Assembly: GCA_030446525.1 (NCBI GenBank)
Contig: JAUJNC010000142.1
Span: 1-13,685 of the forward strand
DNA: 13,685 nt
Reading direction: 5' to 3'
Source: Armatimonadaceae bacterium
GTDB taxonomy: Bacteria > Armatimonadota > Armatimonadia > Armatimonadales > Armatimonadaceae
Both the position numbers and the translations under genes were made by a program. Position 1 is the stretch's first letter, and every line of letters starts with the position of its first letter. Below the pieces are notes generated by a model. That model searched no databases. It had not been told where the DNA came from and saw only the letters and a list, made by a program, of their open reading frames with translations. This document shows, in pieces, positions 6,411-13,685 of this stretch.

Positions 6411-8390
6411 GAGGGGGGTACCCGGGCTGGCTTTTGGCGGTTTCGGCGGACGCTTCCTTGCGGTCGGGCTTTTCACTGGCCGCGGCGCGCGTGTCGTGAG
6501 GGAAGCCACCCCGGGCGATGCGCAAGATCTCGTCGCGCAGCGTGTCGCGCTCGCCCTGCGCCGCCAGGCTTATCAGCCGGTCCACGTCGCACCGCACCGC
6601 CGCCGGGTCCAGCCCGTTGCTGTTGGACACGAAGATCTTCTCGTGGGCCGTGCGAGCCATCTTCTCTTCGTCATAAGTCAGCTCCTCGAAGATCTTCTCG
6701 CCGGGGCGGATGCCCGTGAGCTCGATCTTGATATCCTCCTCGGGGCGCAGGCCGGACAGGCGGATCAGGTCGCGCGCCAGGTCCAGGATGCGCACGGGCT
6801 CCCCCATGTCCAGGATGTAGATCTCGCCCTGCTTGCCCATCGCCCCGGCCTGCAGGATCAACTGGACCGCTTCAGGGATCGTCATGAAATAACGGGTCAT
6901 CTCCGGGTCGGTCACGGTCACCGGGCCGCCGCGGGCGATCTGCTTGCGCATCGTGGGGATGACCGAGCCGCGCGAGCCGAGGACGTTGCCGAAGCGCACC
7001 GCCGCGAACCGGGTGCCCCCCGGCGGCGGGACCGTCTTCGACAGGCTCTGGATGATCATCTCGCCGATGCGCTTGGTCGCGCCCATCACGGACGTGGGGT
7101 TGACGGCCTTGTCCGTGGACACGTAGATGAACTTCTTGACCCCGCACAGCGCGGCCAGCTCGGCCAGGTTGCGCGTGCCGAGCACGTTGTTCTTGACGGC
7201 CTCCTGCGGGTTCGCCTCCATCAGGGGCACGTGCTTGTGCGCGGCGGCGTGGAAGACGACGGTGGGGCGCTCGTGCAGGAAGATCTCCTCCAGGCGCTCG
7301 CGGTCCTTGACGTCGCCGATCAGGGCGGTCGGGGCGTAGCTGAAATCGCGCACCAGCTCCTGCTCGATCTCGAAGATGGAGTTCTCGCCCTGGCCCAGGA
7401 GGAGCAGCCGGGCCGGGTTCAGGGCGCAGATCTGCCGGCAAAGCTCGGAGCCGATGGAGCCGCCCGCGCCGGTGACGAGCACGCGCTGGCCGGCGATATA
7501 CTTGGCGACCTCCTCCATGTCGATCCGCACCGGCGCGCGGCGCAGCAGGTCCTCGATGTTGATGTCGCGCACCGGCGTGCGGCCCGCACCCTCCCCTCCG
7601 GGCGGGTACCCACCCTCCAGGATCTCCGGGACGGTGGGCACGATGCAAAGGCGCGCCTGGGTCCGCTCGCAGCGGGCCACGATATCGCGGATGGTCTTGC
7701 CGGGCGCGGACGGCAGGGCGATGATGATCACCGCGACGCGCCGATCACCGGCGAGGGCGGCGATTTCGTGCGTCGTCCCCAGGACGGGCAGGCCGTGGAT
7801 GCGGATGCGCCGCTTCTCCTTGTCATCGTCCACGAAACCGACGGGCAGGATCCCCTCCCGCGGGCGGCGCAACAGGTCGCGCGCCACGGCCTCGCCCGCG
7901 TCGCCCGCGCCCACGATCAGGGCGCGCTGCCGGGGCTGGTCGCCGGGCAGGCGCGTGCGGGTGTGGCGCGGGTCGAACAGGCGGTAGCAGATGCGGACCC
8001 CGGAAAGGAGGAAGATGTTGATCCCCCAGTCGATGATCTGCATCCCCTCCGAGTATTCGTCGCGGCCCGAGAGCAGGAGGAAGACGCCGAACACGAGTGA
8101 CGAGACCGACGTGGCCGCCGCCAGCATCCGCAGGTCGTGGATCGACATGTACCGCCAGTAGATCCGGTACAGGTTGAAGGTGTACAGCGCCGCCAGCCGC
8201 GAATGGCCACGAGCAGCGGCAGCGTGGGCGCGACCGTTTGCAAGTAGACGAGGTTGAACAGGTCTGCGTTGCGGTTGTCGCCGGATAAGGTGTCATACCG
8301 CAGCAGGAACGCCGCCGCGTTGGCGGCCATCACCAGCACGGCATCTATGAGCATCTGCGCGACGATTCGTCGGCTGAGCGTAAATCGCAT
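6403..8390 (-). CDS. FlaA1/CapD-type polytopic nucleotide-sugar 4,6-dehydratase, one frameshift
   Basis: Start ATG 8388-8390 gives membrane segments from residue 8 onward (VAQMLIDAVLVMAANAAAFLL). At about 8194-8199 the frame breaks. Restoring one C in GCGGCTGGCGGC joins LLVAIRG to LAALYTFNLYRIYWRYMSIHD and yields about 662 residues, normal for the family. Frame-corrected features: a first Rossmann segment LIVGAGDAGEAVARDLL (about 158-174); the dehydratase NAD site VLVTGAGGSIGSE (about 304-316); and STDKAVNPTSVMGATKRIGE (about 425-444), where Met replaces the usual SDR Tyr four residues before Lys440. This Met-x3-Lys form marks the long WbpM/PglF/CapD dehydratases that act on UDP-HexNAc at the membrane. 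It follows the phosphoglycosyl transferase with an 11-nt gap and overlaps the Wzi-like gene start by 8 nt. No clear ribosome binding site is visible. Confidence 0.88.
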
Positions 8391-8401
8391 GGTTAGTTCA
8401 G

Positions 8402-9030
8402 TCAGGTGTCTTCTCGGCCTAGCGGGTTGCCGCGTCCGGAGCAGACCGACGCCAGCGTCCGCGCCAGGATCAGGAGGTCAGCCCGAGCGATCGGCGCTGC
8501 AGATAACGGGCGTCATGGGCCACTTTCGCGTCGATGTCGGCTCGTCCCGGCCGTTTATCTGCGCCCACCCGGTGATGCCGGGGAGCAGCGTGTCCACCCG
8601 GGCCGTCGCGCGCCGCTCGTTCAGGCTCGGTCTGCGACGGCAGGGCAGGTCGCGGCCCGACCAAACTCATCTCGCCCCGGAGCACGTTGATGGCGCGGCA
8701 GGCTCATCCAGGCTGGTCCGCCGCAGGAAACCGCCCCGCCCGCGTCACGGGGCAGGGCAGACCGCGCCATCTCGTCGGTCGGCAGGTTTGGCGTCCCCGA
8801 GCGCATCGTGCGAAATTTGAGCAAAACAAAGCGCCTGCCGTCCCGGCCCACCCGCTCCTGTCGAAAAAAAGCGCCCCCGGGCGAATCGAGACGTATCGCC
8901 GCCACGATGAGCAGCCAAAAGGCAGGGAGAGCGTTAAAAGTGGCACGGCTAGCATTACATCCAACACTCTTTTCGCGAAATCCTCCCTTAGAAGGAGTTT
9001 GGTGGTTTTTTCCGCCGTTGTCACCGTCAT
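8402..9030 (-). pseudogene. Monotopic phosphoglycosyl transferase (initiating sugar transferase) with about seven indels
   Basis: From ATG 9028-9030 (GAGGAGG 10 nt upstream) to TGA 8402-8404, frame-corrected length is about 209 residues. The family transfers a sugar phosphate from UDP-sugar to undecaprenyl phosphate. Pieces in order: [19 protein letters not shown] (re-entrant membrane helix), then [53 protein letters not shown] (catalytic Asp-Glu pair), [60 protein letters not shown] and DLLILARTLASVC. They lie in different frames. Breaks fall near 8917-8920 (short T run on the minus strand), 8749-8752, 8726-8730, 8692-8703, 8623-8626, 8538-8542 and 8478. No stop codon interrupts the corrected reading and every signature is kept. 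Either recent pseudogenisation or, more likely, sequence errors; as written it cannot make the enzyme. Confidence 0.82.
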
Positions 9031-9040
9031 CAGCGCCGGG

Positions 9041-9067
9041 CCTCCTCACGTTGTCCTGGGCATTATA
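9041..9067 (-). promoter_or_regulatory. Promoter -10 and ribosome binding site for the phosphoglycosyl transferase operon
   Basis: On the minus strand TATAAT (9062-9067) lies 31 bases before ATG 9030. GAGGAGG (9041-9047) has 10-base spacing to that ATG. No good -35 hexamer is visible 17 bases upstream of the -10. The three genes that follow (phosphoglycosyl transferase, dehydratase, Wzi-like) are separated by 11 nt and by an overlap, so this would serve all three. Confidence 0.55.
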
Positions 9068-9118
9068 CCCGCGATGCCGCGCGCCATAGCTTGTGACAGC
9101 CGGATCGCCGGTTCGTCA

Positions 9119-9132
9119 CCGCATTTTTGCGG
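9119..9132. other. Small hairpin in the intergenic gap after the DUF6056-like gene
   Basis: CCGCA (9119-9123) and TGCGG (9128-9132) form a perfect 5-bp stem with a TTTT loop, within the 160-base gap 9031-9190. It could be part of a terminator for the DUF6056-like gene, but there is no T tract after the stem. Apart from the promoter at 9062-9067, I see nothing else in the gap. Confidence 0.2.
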
Positions 9133-9190
9133 AGCGCACGTCCCGCCTACATTCACGCACGCGCCCGGCACCTGCCCGGGGGCGCCGCCC

Positions 9191-10637
9191 CTAACACGGG
9201 CGCGCCGCCCCTGGAACACGCACGTCGAAGGGCAGTGACAACGCCTCCTTGATGCCGACGTTCACCCAGTGCCTGCCGTCCCGGGTGATCTCGGCACTGT
9301 ACAGCGGCCCGCTGGGGGCCAAAGGCTCCAGCGTCAGCTCCCGCTCGCGGAACGAGGCGCGCTTGGCCTGGAGCAGTGTAAGCCGCGCGTCGTAGCTCCG
9401 GGCGATACCTGCGGGCCTCGGGAACGGACACGGACAGGTGGCGCGCCGAGAGAACACGGGCGAGGAGGAGGCTCCCGATGACGAGCCTCTGATAAACGCG
9501 CGGTGACAGGGCGAGCGCCACCCTGCTTCGCGGCAGTACCCCAGCGCGGCGCAGGCGCCGACCGGGGCCACCGTCATGTGGATGTAAACGCGGTCGGCCG
9601 CATGGCCATACGCCAGGGCGACGGGGGCCAGGGTGAGCAAGGTCACGTAAACGACGCCCAACAAAATGGCGCGCAGGATCGGTATCGTTTGGCCCGCGCC
9701 GCGGGCTCGCCCGCGCCCCCGGAAGGCGTTCCCGATCACGAAACCGGTGATCAGGGACAGGAGCAGCCAGTACCCGTGGATCAGAAGGAGGTAGCCGCCG
9801 CCGCGGACGGCGAGCAGCAGGGTTAGGGGGACGAAGCGGGCGAACTGGAGGTCGCCGGTCACCTCGATACGCACCCGGTTGCCGGGGCGCAGGTCTGAGG
9901 CGCCACGAGAAAAAACAGACCAGCCACGCCCAAACCGCCCGGTGGGCGCGCGCGCGCGCCGCCACGGCTTTCCCACCGCCCAGAGGAGGCCGGGCCGCCC
10001 GGAACAGGAGGAACGCGAAGACCGGGATGACGAGGATGGCGAGGCTGTCGTTGAACCCCGGGATCAGGGCGAAGAGGAAGGAAGCGAGGCCGACCGCGGG
10101 CGCCCCGGCCTCCTCCGGGAGGAGGAGCGCGCAGGCCGTAAAAAACGCCGCCAGCGGCCACAGATACGTCGCGGAGCCGCCGAGCCAGTACCAGACCTCG
10201 CCCACGTTCCGGGTCGCGAAGAACAGAACGCCGGTGAGGAAGACGCCCGCGTTGAGCCCGGCCAGCGGCGGGAGCCGGACGGAAAGGAGGCGCCGAAACA
10301 GCGCGTGCGACAGGTGCCAGAGCGACGCGATCACCGCGGCCATCGTCAGCAGGGTATAGGCCGTGAGGTCGCCGTGCTGCTGGACGATGCCGACGGTCGC
10401 GCAGACGACGAGAATGCAGGCCCAGCGCCCCGTCCAATGATCCCAGTACCAGCGCGTCGCCCCGAGAAGGCCCAACTCGTTCAATTTAGCGAGCTGAAGG
10501 AAGTCGTCCTGGGCGATCCGGTTACACCGCGCGGTCAGGACCACGAGGGCCAGAAAGAGCAGATTGAACACGACGACCAGAATGAACGCGCGCCGAAGCA
10601 GCGCCCCATCGGTGGCGGGTGTCTTCAACGGTAACAC
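9191..10637 (-). pseudogene. DUF6056-like polytopic membrane protein with at least three indels
   Basis: The GTG start at 10635-10637 opens into a basic N-terminus and a first membrane segment (FILVVVFNLLFLALVVL). RIAQDDFLQLAKLNELGLLG and WYWDHWTGRWACILVV follow. The acidic DD soon after the first helix and the WxGR turn are what I recall of DUF6056 proteins, often found in surface-glycan loci. Further helices include LAGLNAGVFLTGVLFFATRN and ILVIPVFAFLLF. The frame is lost near 9870-9955 (before PGNRVRIEVTGD), near 9538 (before LPRSRVALALSPRV) and near 9405 (before IARSYDARLTLLQAKRASF). The corrected C-terminus, with GRHWVNVGIKEAL, ends at TAG 9191-9193 and gives about 482 residues. By position it could be a membrane glycosyltransferase or polymerase, but that is inference. 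As written it is not translatable past about residue 225. Confidence 0.6.
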
Positions 10638-10655
10638 CTTTCGGGTTTAACAGGG

Positions 10656-10663
10656 TATTATAC
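10656..10663. promoter_or_regulatory. Divergent promoter core between the DUF6056-like gene and the GT4 gene
   Basis: An AT-rich core in the 85-bp divergent gap reads TATAAT on the minus strand (10657-10662), 19 bases before GTG 10637, and TATTAT on the plus strand (10656-10661), 61 bases before GTG 10723. Using both would make the two promoters compete for the same DNA. No strong -35 element is seen on either side. The minus-strand leader would be only about 12 nt and lacks a Shine-Dalgarno. Confidence 0.45.
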
Positions 10664-10711
10664 AGAAGATTCGCAACCAGCGACAGGGACGGGCCGCGCC
10701 GGGCGCGCCCC

Positions 10712-10717
10712 AGGAGG
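10712..10717 (+). promoter_or_regulatory. Ribosome binding site of the GT4 gene
   Basis: AGGAGG with 5 bases to the GTG at 10723-10725. It picks this GTG over the out-of-frame GTG at 10721. Confidence 0.8.
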
Positions 10718-10722
10718 TTCGT

Positions 10723-11862
10723 GTGCGCGTCGCGCTCCACACCCCGTTCGTGGTCCACCCCAACACGGGCATCGCCCGGCACATCTTCGGGCTGCTGCAG
10801 GGTCTGGCCGAGGTGGACCGCGAGACCGAGTACCTGTGCTTTTGGCCGCCGCAGGCGCCGTGGCCCGCCGGCCTGCCGCCTAACTTCACGCCCGAGCCGC
10901 TCGCCATCGCCGAAAGCGACCCGATCCGCCGCGTGCTCAGCGAGCAGCGCTGGATCGCGCGCGCGCACCGCCGCCGCCGCTTCGACGTGCTGCACTCGCC
11001 GTTCGGGTACCTGCCGCTGCGCCCGCCCACGCCGTCGATCATCACCCTCCACGACCTGCGCGCCCTGCGCCACCCGGACACCTTCTCGCGGCTCCGGGGG
11101 CGCTTCCTGCGCTGGGCGCTCCCCCGCTCGCTGCGGCGCGCAAAGATCGCCCTGGCCATCTCGGGGGAAACGCGCCGCGAGATACTGGCTCTGGTGCCCG
11201 GCGTGTCCCCGGAGCGCGTGCGGGTCGCCTACCCCGGCCTCGACCGGCGCTGGTCCGAGCCGGTCCGCGAAGACGCCGTCCGCGCCCTGCGCGAGCGGCT
11301 CGGCATCGCCGGGCGCTTCGCGCTCGCCGTGGGCACACGCGAGCCGCACAAGAACCTGCCCCGGCTGCTGCACGCCCTCGCCCGCGTGCGCGCCGAACCC
11401 GACCTTTCGGACGTCTCCGTCGTGCTGGCGGGGGCTACCCTGGCGACCGGCAAGAGCGACCCGGTCGAGGGCCTGATCGACCGGCTCGGCTTGCGCGCCC
11501 ACACGCGCGCGCCCGGCGTCGTCCCGGACGCGGAGTTGCCGGCTTTGTACGCGGCCGCCTCGGTCGTCTGCTTCCCCTCGACATACGAAGGCTTCGGGTA
11601 CCCGCCGCTGGAGGCGATGGCGGTGGGTACCCCGGTGGTGACCGCGCGGGCCTCGTGCCTGCCGGAGGTCGTGGGCGAGGCGGCGGAGCTCGTGGACCCG
11701 TTCTGCGTCGACGCCATCGCCGCCGGGATCGGGCGCGTGCTCAGGGACGGCGGGCGGCGCGACTTTCTGATCGCGGCGGGGCGCGTACGGGCCGCGCGCT
11801 ACCGCTGGGAGGACCACGCCCGCGCCGCCCGCCAGGCGTATCAGGATGCCGCGCTAAATTAG
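10723..11862 (+). CDS. Glycosyltransferase family 4 (GT-B fold)
   Basis: 379 residues, full length for a GT4 enzyme. It would add a sugar from a nucleotide donor to a lipid-linked oligosaccharide on the cytoplasmic face. The N-terminal domain opens with MRVALHTPFVVHPNTGIARH, containing the acceptor-side Gly loop at residues 14-16; a second N-domain strand is FDVLHSPFGYLPL (87-99). The C-terminal domain has FALAVGTREPHKNLPRLL (199-216, Lys210 as the donor-phosphate lysine) and the retaining-GT4 E-x7-E motif, EGFGYPPLE (Glu289, Glu297), followed by GTPVVTARASCLPEVVGEAAE. There are no frameshifts, unlike its minus-strand neighbours. It is transcribed alone, divergent from the DUF6056-like gene. 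Its stop (11860-11862) overlaps the stop of the converging SDR gene by 9 bases. Donor and acceptor sugars cannot be told. Confidence 0.92.
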   Translation: MRVALHTPFVVHPNTGIARHIFGLLQGLAEVDRETEYLCFWPPQAPWPAGLPPNFTPEPLAIAESDPIRRVLSEQRWIARAHRRRRFDVLHSPFGYLPLRPPTPSIITLHDLRALRHPDTFSRLRGRFLRWALPRSLRRAKIALAISGETRREILALVPGVSPERVRVAYPGLDRRWSEPVREDAVRALRERLGIAGRFALAVGTREPHKNLPRLLHALARVRAEPDLSDVSVVLAGATLATGKSDPVEGLIDRLGLRAHTRAPGVVPDAELPALYAAASVVCFPSTYEGFGYPPLEAMAVGTPVVTARASCLPEVVGEAAELVDPFCVDAIAAGIGRVLRDGGRRDFLIAAGRVRAARYRWEDHARAARQAYQDAALN

Positions 11863-12750
11863 TCCCCGCTCCCGCATCTGGCGAACTTCCGCGTGGATCC
11901 CTTCTTCGAAAGGACGCGGGCGGAAGTCGAGGTCGGCCCTGGCGGCGTCGTTCGGGTAGGACTTGTCCTCCCGCAGCCGCCGCACCTGCTCGACCGTGAT
12001 GCGCGGGTCACGGGCCAGGCGGGCGTAGACGGCCGCGAGCCCGACGGCCAGGGGGTACGGGATGTGCACATACCGCACCTGTTTGTTCAGCAGGCCGGCG
12101 ATCGTGTCCAATACCTCGCGGTAGGTGACCACGGAGCCGCCCGAAAGATCGTAGCACCGGCCGGCGACCCGCGGGTTGTCCAGACAGGCGACGATGGCGG
12201 TCGCCAGGTCCTCGACGTAGACGGGCTGCAAAACCGAGCGCCCGTCCCCGAAGATCGGGAAGACGGGGTGGCGGGCCAGGAAGCGGATCAGCTTGTGCAG
12301 GTTGTGGTCCCGGTGGTTGCCGTAGATCATGGTCGGGCGCAGGATGGTCCACGCGGGAGTCCCGCCCGCGGAGCGGACGACCGCCTCTTCGATCTCCCGG
12401 TACAGCGCGCTGTAGGCGCGGTAGCGGGAGTAGATACCCGTGGTGTGGACCAGGACGACCTGCGGCACCCGATGCGCCGTCGCTAGCCGCATCACGAGGG
12501 GCGTGAAGCGGATGTTGGCGACGTGGACGACGGCCCCGAAGCGGCGCCGGCGGAAGAGGGCCTCCAGGGCCGCCTCATCCGCCAGATCCGCCAGCTCCGC
12601 GATGACGCCTTCTTCGTCCGCGCCCGCGGCGGAGCGGGCGACGCCGACGATCTGCCGGTGCGGGAACTTTTGCCGGAGCTGGCGGACGACGAAGCTGCCC
12701 GTGTTGCCCGTCCAGCCGGTGACCAGGACGTTGTCCGCGCCGGGGCTCAA
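11854..12750 (-). CDS. NAD(P)-binding SDR, nucleotide-sugar epimerase/dehydratase-like, lacking the catalytic Lys
   Basis: About 298 residues from a TTG at 12748-12750. I choose it because NVLVTGWTGNTGSFVVRQL (residues 7-25; the Gly-rich TGWTGNTG is the Rossmann dinucleotide site) begins right after it, and the TTG overlaps the TGA of the upstream glycosyltransferase as TTGA, a coupled arrangement. Longer in-frame readings to 13188 would run through that glycosyltransferase and are rejected. Further SDR features: VVHVANIRF (75-83), VLVHTTGIYSRY (99-110), WTILRPTMIYG (134-144) and FGDGRSVLQPVYVEDLATAIVACL. The Tyr-x3-Lys catalytic pair is not seen: tyrosines 107, 110, 113 and 117 are followed four residues later by Arg, Ser, Tyr and Glu. 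It may therefore be an atypical SDR with a changed or binding-only role. The substrate is unknown; a surface-sugar role is inferred from context. Confidence 0.82.
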   Translation of the reverse strand: MSPGADNVLVTGWTGNTGSFVVRQLRQKFPHRQIVGVARSAAGADEEGVIAELADLADEAALEALFRRRRFGAVVHVANIRFTPLVMRLATAHRVPQVVLVHTTGIYSRYRAYSALYREIEEAVVRSAGGTPAWTILRPTMIYGNHRDHNLHKLIRFLARHPVFPIFGDGRSVLQPVYVEDLATAIVACLDNPRVAGRCYDLSGGSVVTYREVLDTIAGLLNKQVRYVHIPYPLAVGLAAVYARLARDPRITVEQVRRLREDKSYPNDAARADLDFRPRPFEEGIHAEVRQMRERGLI

Positions 12751-13685
12751 CGGCGGGCGGCTCCGGCGGGGGCCGGGGGAAGCGCCGCGCGCGCTTCGCC
12801 GGGCAGGGCAAGCCCTTTGCGCGCGAGCAGCGTCTGGTAGATGTCGAGCCATTGGGCGACGCAGGCCGGGCGGCTGAACCGTTGGATCATTTTCTCGCGC
12901 CCCGCGGCGCCGAGCCGGCGGCGCCCCTCCGGCCCGAGCGCGATCAGCTCGCACGCCGCCCGGGCCAGCGCCCGCGTGTCGCCGAGCGGCGCCAGCCGCC
13001 CGCACGAGGCGTCGACCAGGTCGTGGTTGCCGCGCACGTCGGTGGCGACCACGGGCACCCCCATGCTCAGCGCCTCCTGGATCGCGCAGGGAAGCCCTTC
13101 CTGCGCCGACGGGAACAGGAACACGTCCGTGGCCGCCAGGATCGCGGGGACGTCCCGGCGGTAGCCCAGAAAGCGGCACCCCTCCCACACGCCGAGAGCG
13201 CGCGCCCGGGCCTTGATCTGCTCGTGCAGCTTCCCGTCGTCCACCAGCAGCAGCAGGGCGTCCGGGTGCGCCGCGCGGATCTCGGCGAACGCCGCGAGCG
13301 CGTCCGCGTGCCGCTTGCGCGGGATCATCTCCCCGACGAACGTCAGGACGGGCACCGCGTCCTCGGCCGCACCCGCCTCCTCGCGGATCCTCCGGCGCTC
13401 CGCCGGAGGCACGCGCGCCGGGTCAAAATCGTCGGTGGAGACGCCGACGCCGCCGGTCAGGAACAGCCGCTCGGCGGGAACCACGCGCAGCGTCCGGCCC
13501 GCCTCGTAGTCCTCGCGATTGATGACGAGGACGCCGTCGCTGAGCAGGTGCCCGGCGGTCGTCTCGATCACGCGGTAAACGGCGTTGGCTGTGGGCGAGC
13601 CGTGGCGGTGGAAGTGGAAGCCGTGGGCCGTGTAGGCGCGCACGGGCGTGCGGGCCAGGGTCGCCGCCAGCCGGCCGATCACGCC
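12747..13685 (-). CDS. Glycosyltransferase family 4, N-terminus beyond window edge
   Basis: At least 312 residues. The reading frame stays open to the right edge, and the visible start (GVIGRLAATLARTPVRAYTAHG) is normally about 80-100 residues into such proteins, so the true start is outside. YTAHGFHFH (visible residues 17-25) is a familiar N-domain motif of EpsF/CapM-like GT4 enzymes from exopolysaccharide loci. The C-domain has VLTFVGEMIPRKRHADALAAF (visible 112-132), FLGYRRDVPAILAATDVFLFPS and the E-x7-E pair in EGLPCAIQE (visible Glu195, Glu203), then GVPVVATDVRGNHDLVD. It would add a sugar to the lipid-linked repeat unit. It is co-transcribed with the SDR gene through the overlapping TTGA. 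The tail after about visible residue 285 is Ala/Pro-rich and probably disordered. Confidence 0.92.
   Translation of the reverse strand, partial: GVIGRLAATLARTPVRAYTAHGFHFHRHGSPTANAVYRVIETTAGHLLSDGVLVINREDYEAGRTLRVVPAERLFLTGGVGVSTDDFDPARVPPAERRRIREEAGAAEDAVPVLTFVGEMIPRKRHADALAAFAEIRAAHPDALLLLVDDGKLHEQIKARARALGVWEGCRFLGYRRDVPAILAATDVFLFPSAQEGLPCAIQEALSMGVPVVATDVRGNHDLVDASCGRLAPLGDTRALARAACELIALGPEGRRRLGAAGREKMIQRFSRPACVAQWLDIYQTLLARKGLALPGEARAALPPAPAGAARR

Noticed and set aside
6411..6509. N-terminal extension of the Wzi-like protein
   Set aside because: It lies inside the dehydratase gene and would put a basic, Pro-rich segment before a clear signal peptide. The ATG at 6410 overlapping the upstream stop is the better start.
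6346..8100. Long plus-strand open frame (584 codons) opposite the dehydratase
   Set aside because: It mirrors the minus-strand dehydratase, whose NAD site and Met-x3-Lys motif are certain. The plus-strand product is Arg/Asp/His-rich with no motif.
10522..11817. Minus-strand open frame opposite the GT4 gene
   Set aside because: The GT4 frame carries E-x7-E, the donor-phosphate lysine and a strong ribosome binding site. The opposite reading has no family features.
12751..13188. N-terminal extension of the SDR gene
   Set aside because: The extension is an out-of-frame reading of the GT4 glycosyltransferase. SDR similarity begins only after the TTG at 12750.
1..13685. CRISPR array, tRNA or rRNA genes, phage or defence system
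   Set aside because: No regularly spaced repeats, no cloverleaf-like or rRNA-like sequence, and no defence or phage protein families were recognised. The accessory content is IS remnants and polysaccharide genes.

Overview
This is a GC-rich (roughly two-thirds GC by eye) bacterial chromosome segment, probably from a diderm. The window encodes a Wzi-type outer-membrane protein with an SLH-like N-terminus and a secreted NPCBM-domain protein. That mix recalls Armatimonadota, Acidobacteriota and related environmental lineages, but no marker gene settles the phylum. There are no rRNA or tRNA genes, CRISPR arrays or phage genes.

Layout: (1) Positions 1-590 are insertion-sequence debris. The 5' end of an IS1-family transposase lies against a broken IS630-family transposase, whose frame is destroyed by a 25-bp tandem duplication. 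(2) Positions 590-742 hold the last 50 codons of a vanadium-haloperoxidase/PAP2-type enzyme, lost upstream where the IS630 fragment begins. (3) Positions 882-3608 (minus) encode a 908-residue exported protein ending in an NPCBM domain. (4) Positions 3749-4894 (plus) encode queG, epoxyqueuosine reductase, the last step of queuosine synthesis; it is tail-to-tail with the next locus and shares a CTAG stop overlap. (5) Positions 4891-13685 are a surface-polysaccharide (EPS/capsule-type) locus. Reading leftward from about 9.06 kb there is a likely operon: an initiating phosphoglycosyl transferase, a FlaA1/CapD-type nucleotide-sugar 4,6-dehydratase, and the SLH-like/Wzi outer-membrane protein. Upstream of it is a DUF6056-like polytopic membrane protein, then a divergent GT4 glycosyltransferase (plus), then a convergent minus-strand pair, an SDR epimerase-like protein and a second GT4 glycosyltransferase that runs off the window.

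Inferred collaboration: the phosphoglycosyl transferase would load the first sugar phosphate on undecaprenyl phosphate, using a sugar modified by the dehydratase and perhaps the SDR protein. The GT4 enzymes would extend the repeat unit. The DUF6056-like protein could act in the membrane (polymerase- or transferase-like), and the Wzi-like protein could anchor or guide polymer at the outer membrane. No flippase, Wza, Wzc or ABC exporter is visible, so the locus continues outside the window.

The most striking pattern is a concentration of single- and double-base indels between about 8.2 and 10.0 kb, plus one at about 5.17 kb. They break four consecutive polysaccharide genes, yet all family motifs and a stop-free frame-corrected reading are preserved. 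This looks more like sequencing or assembly indels, or very recent damage, than old decay. I see no clearly new defence or mobile system. The least characterised parts are the NPCBM-tailed exported protein, the SLH-like/Wzi fusion and the lysine-less SDR.
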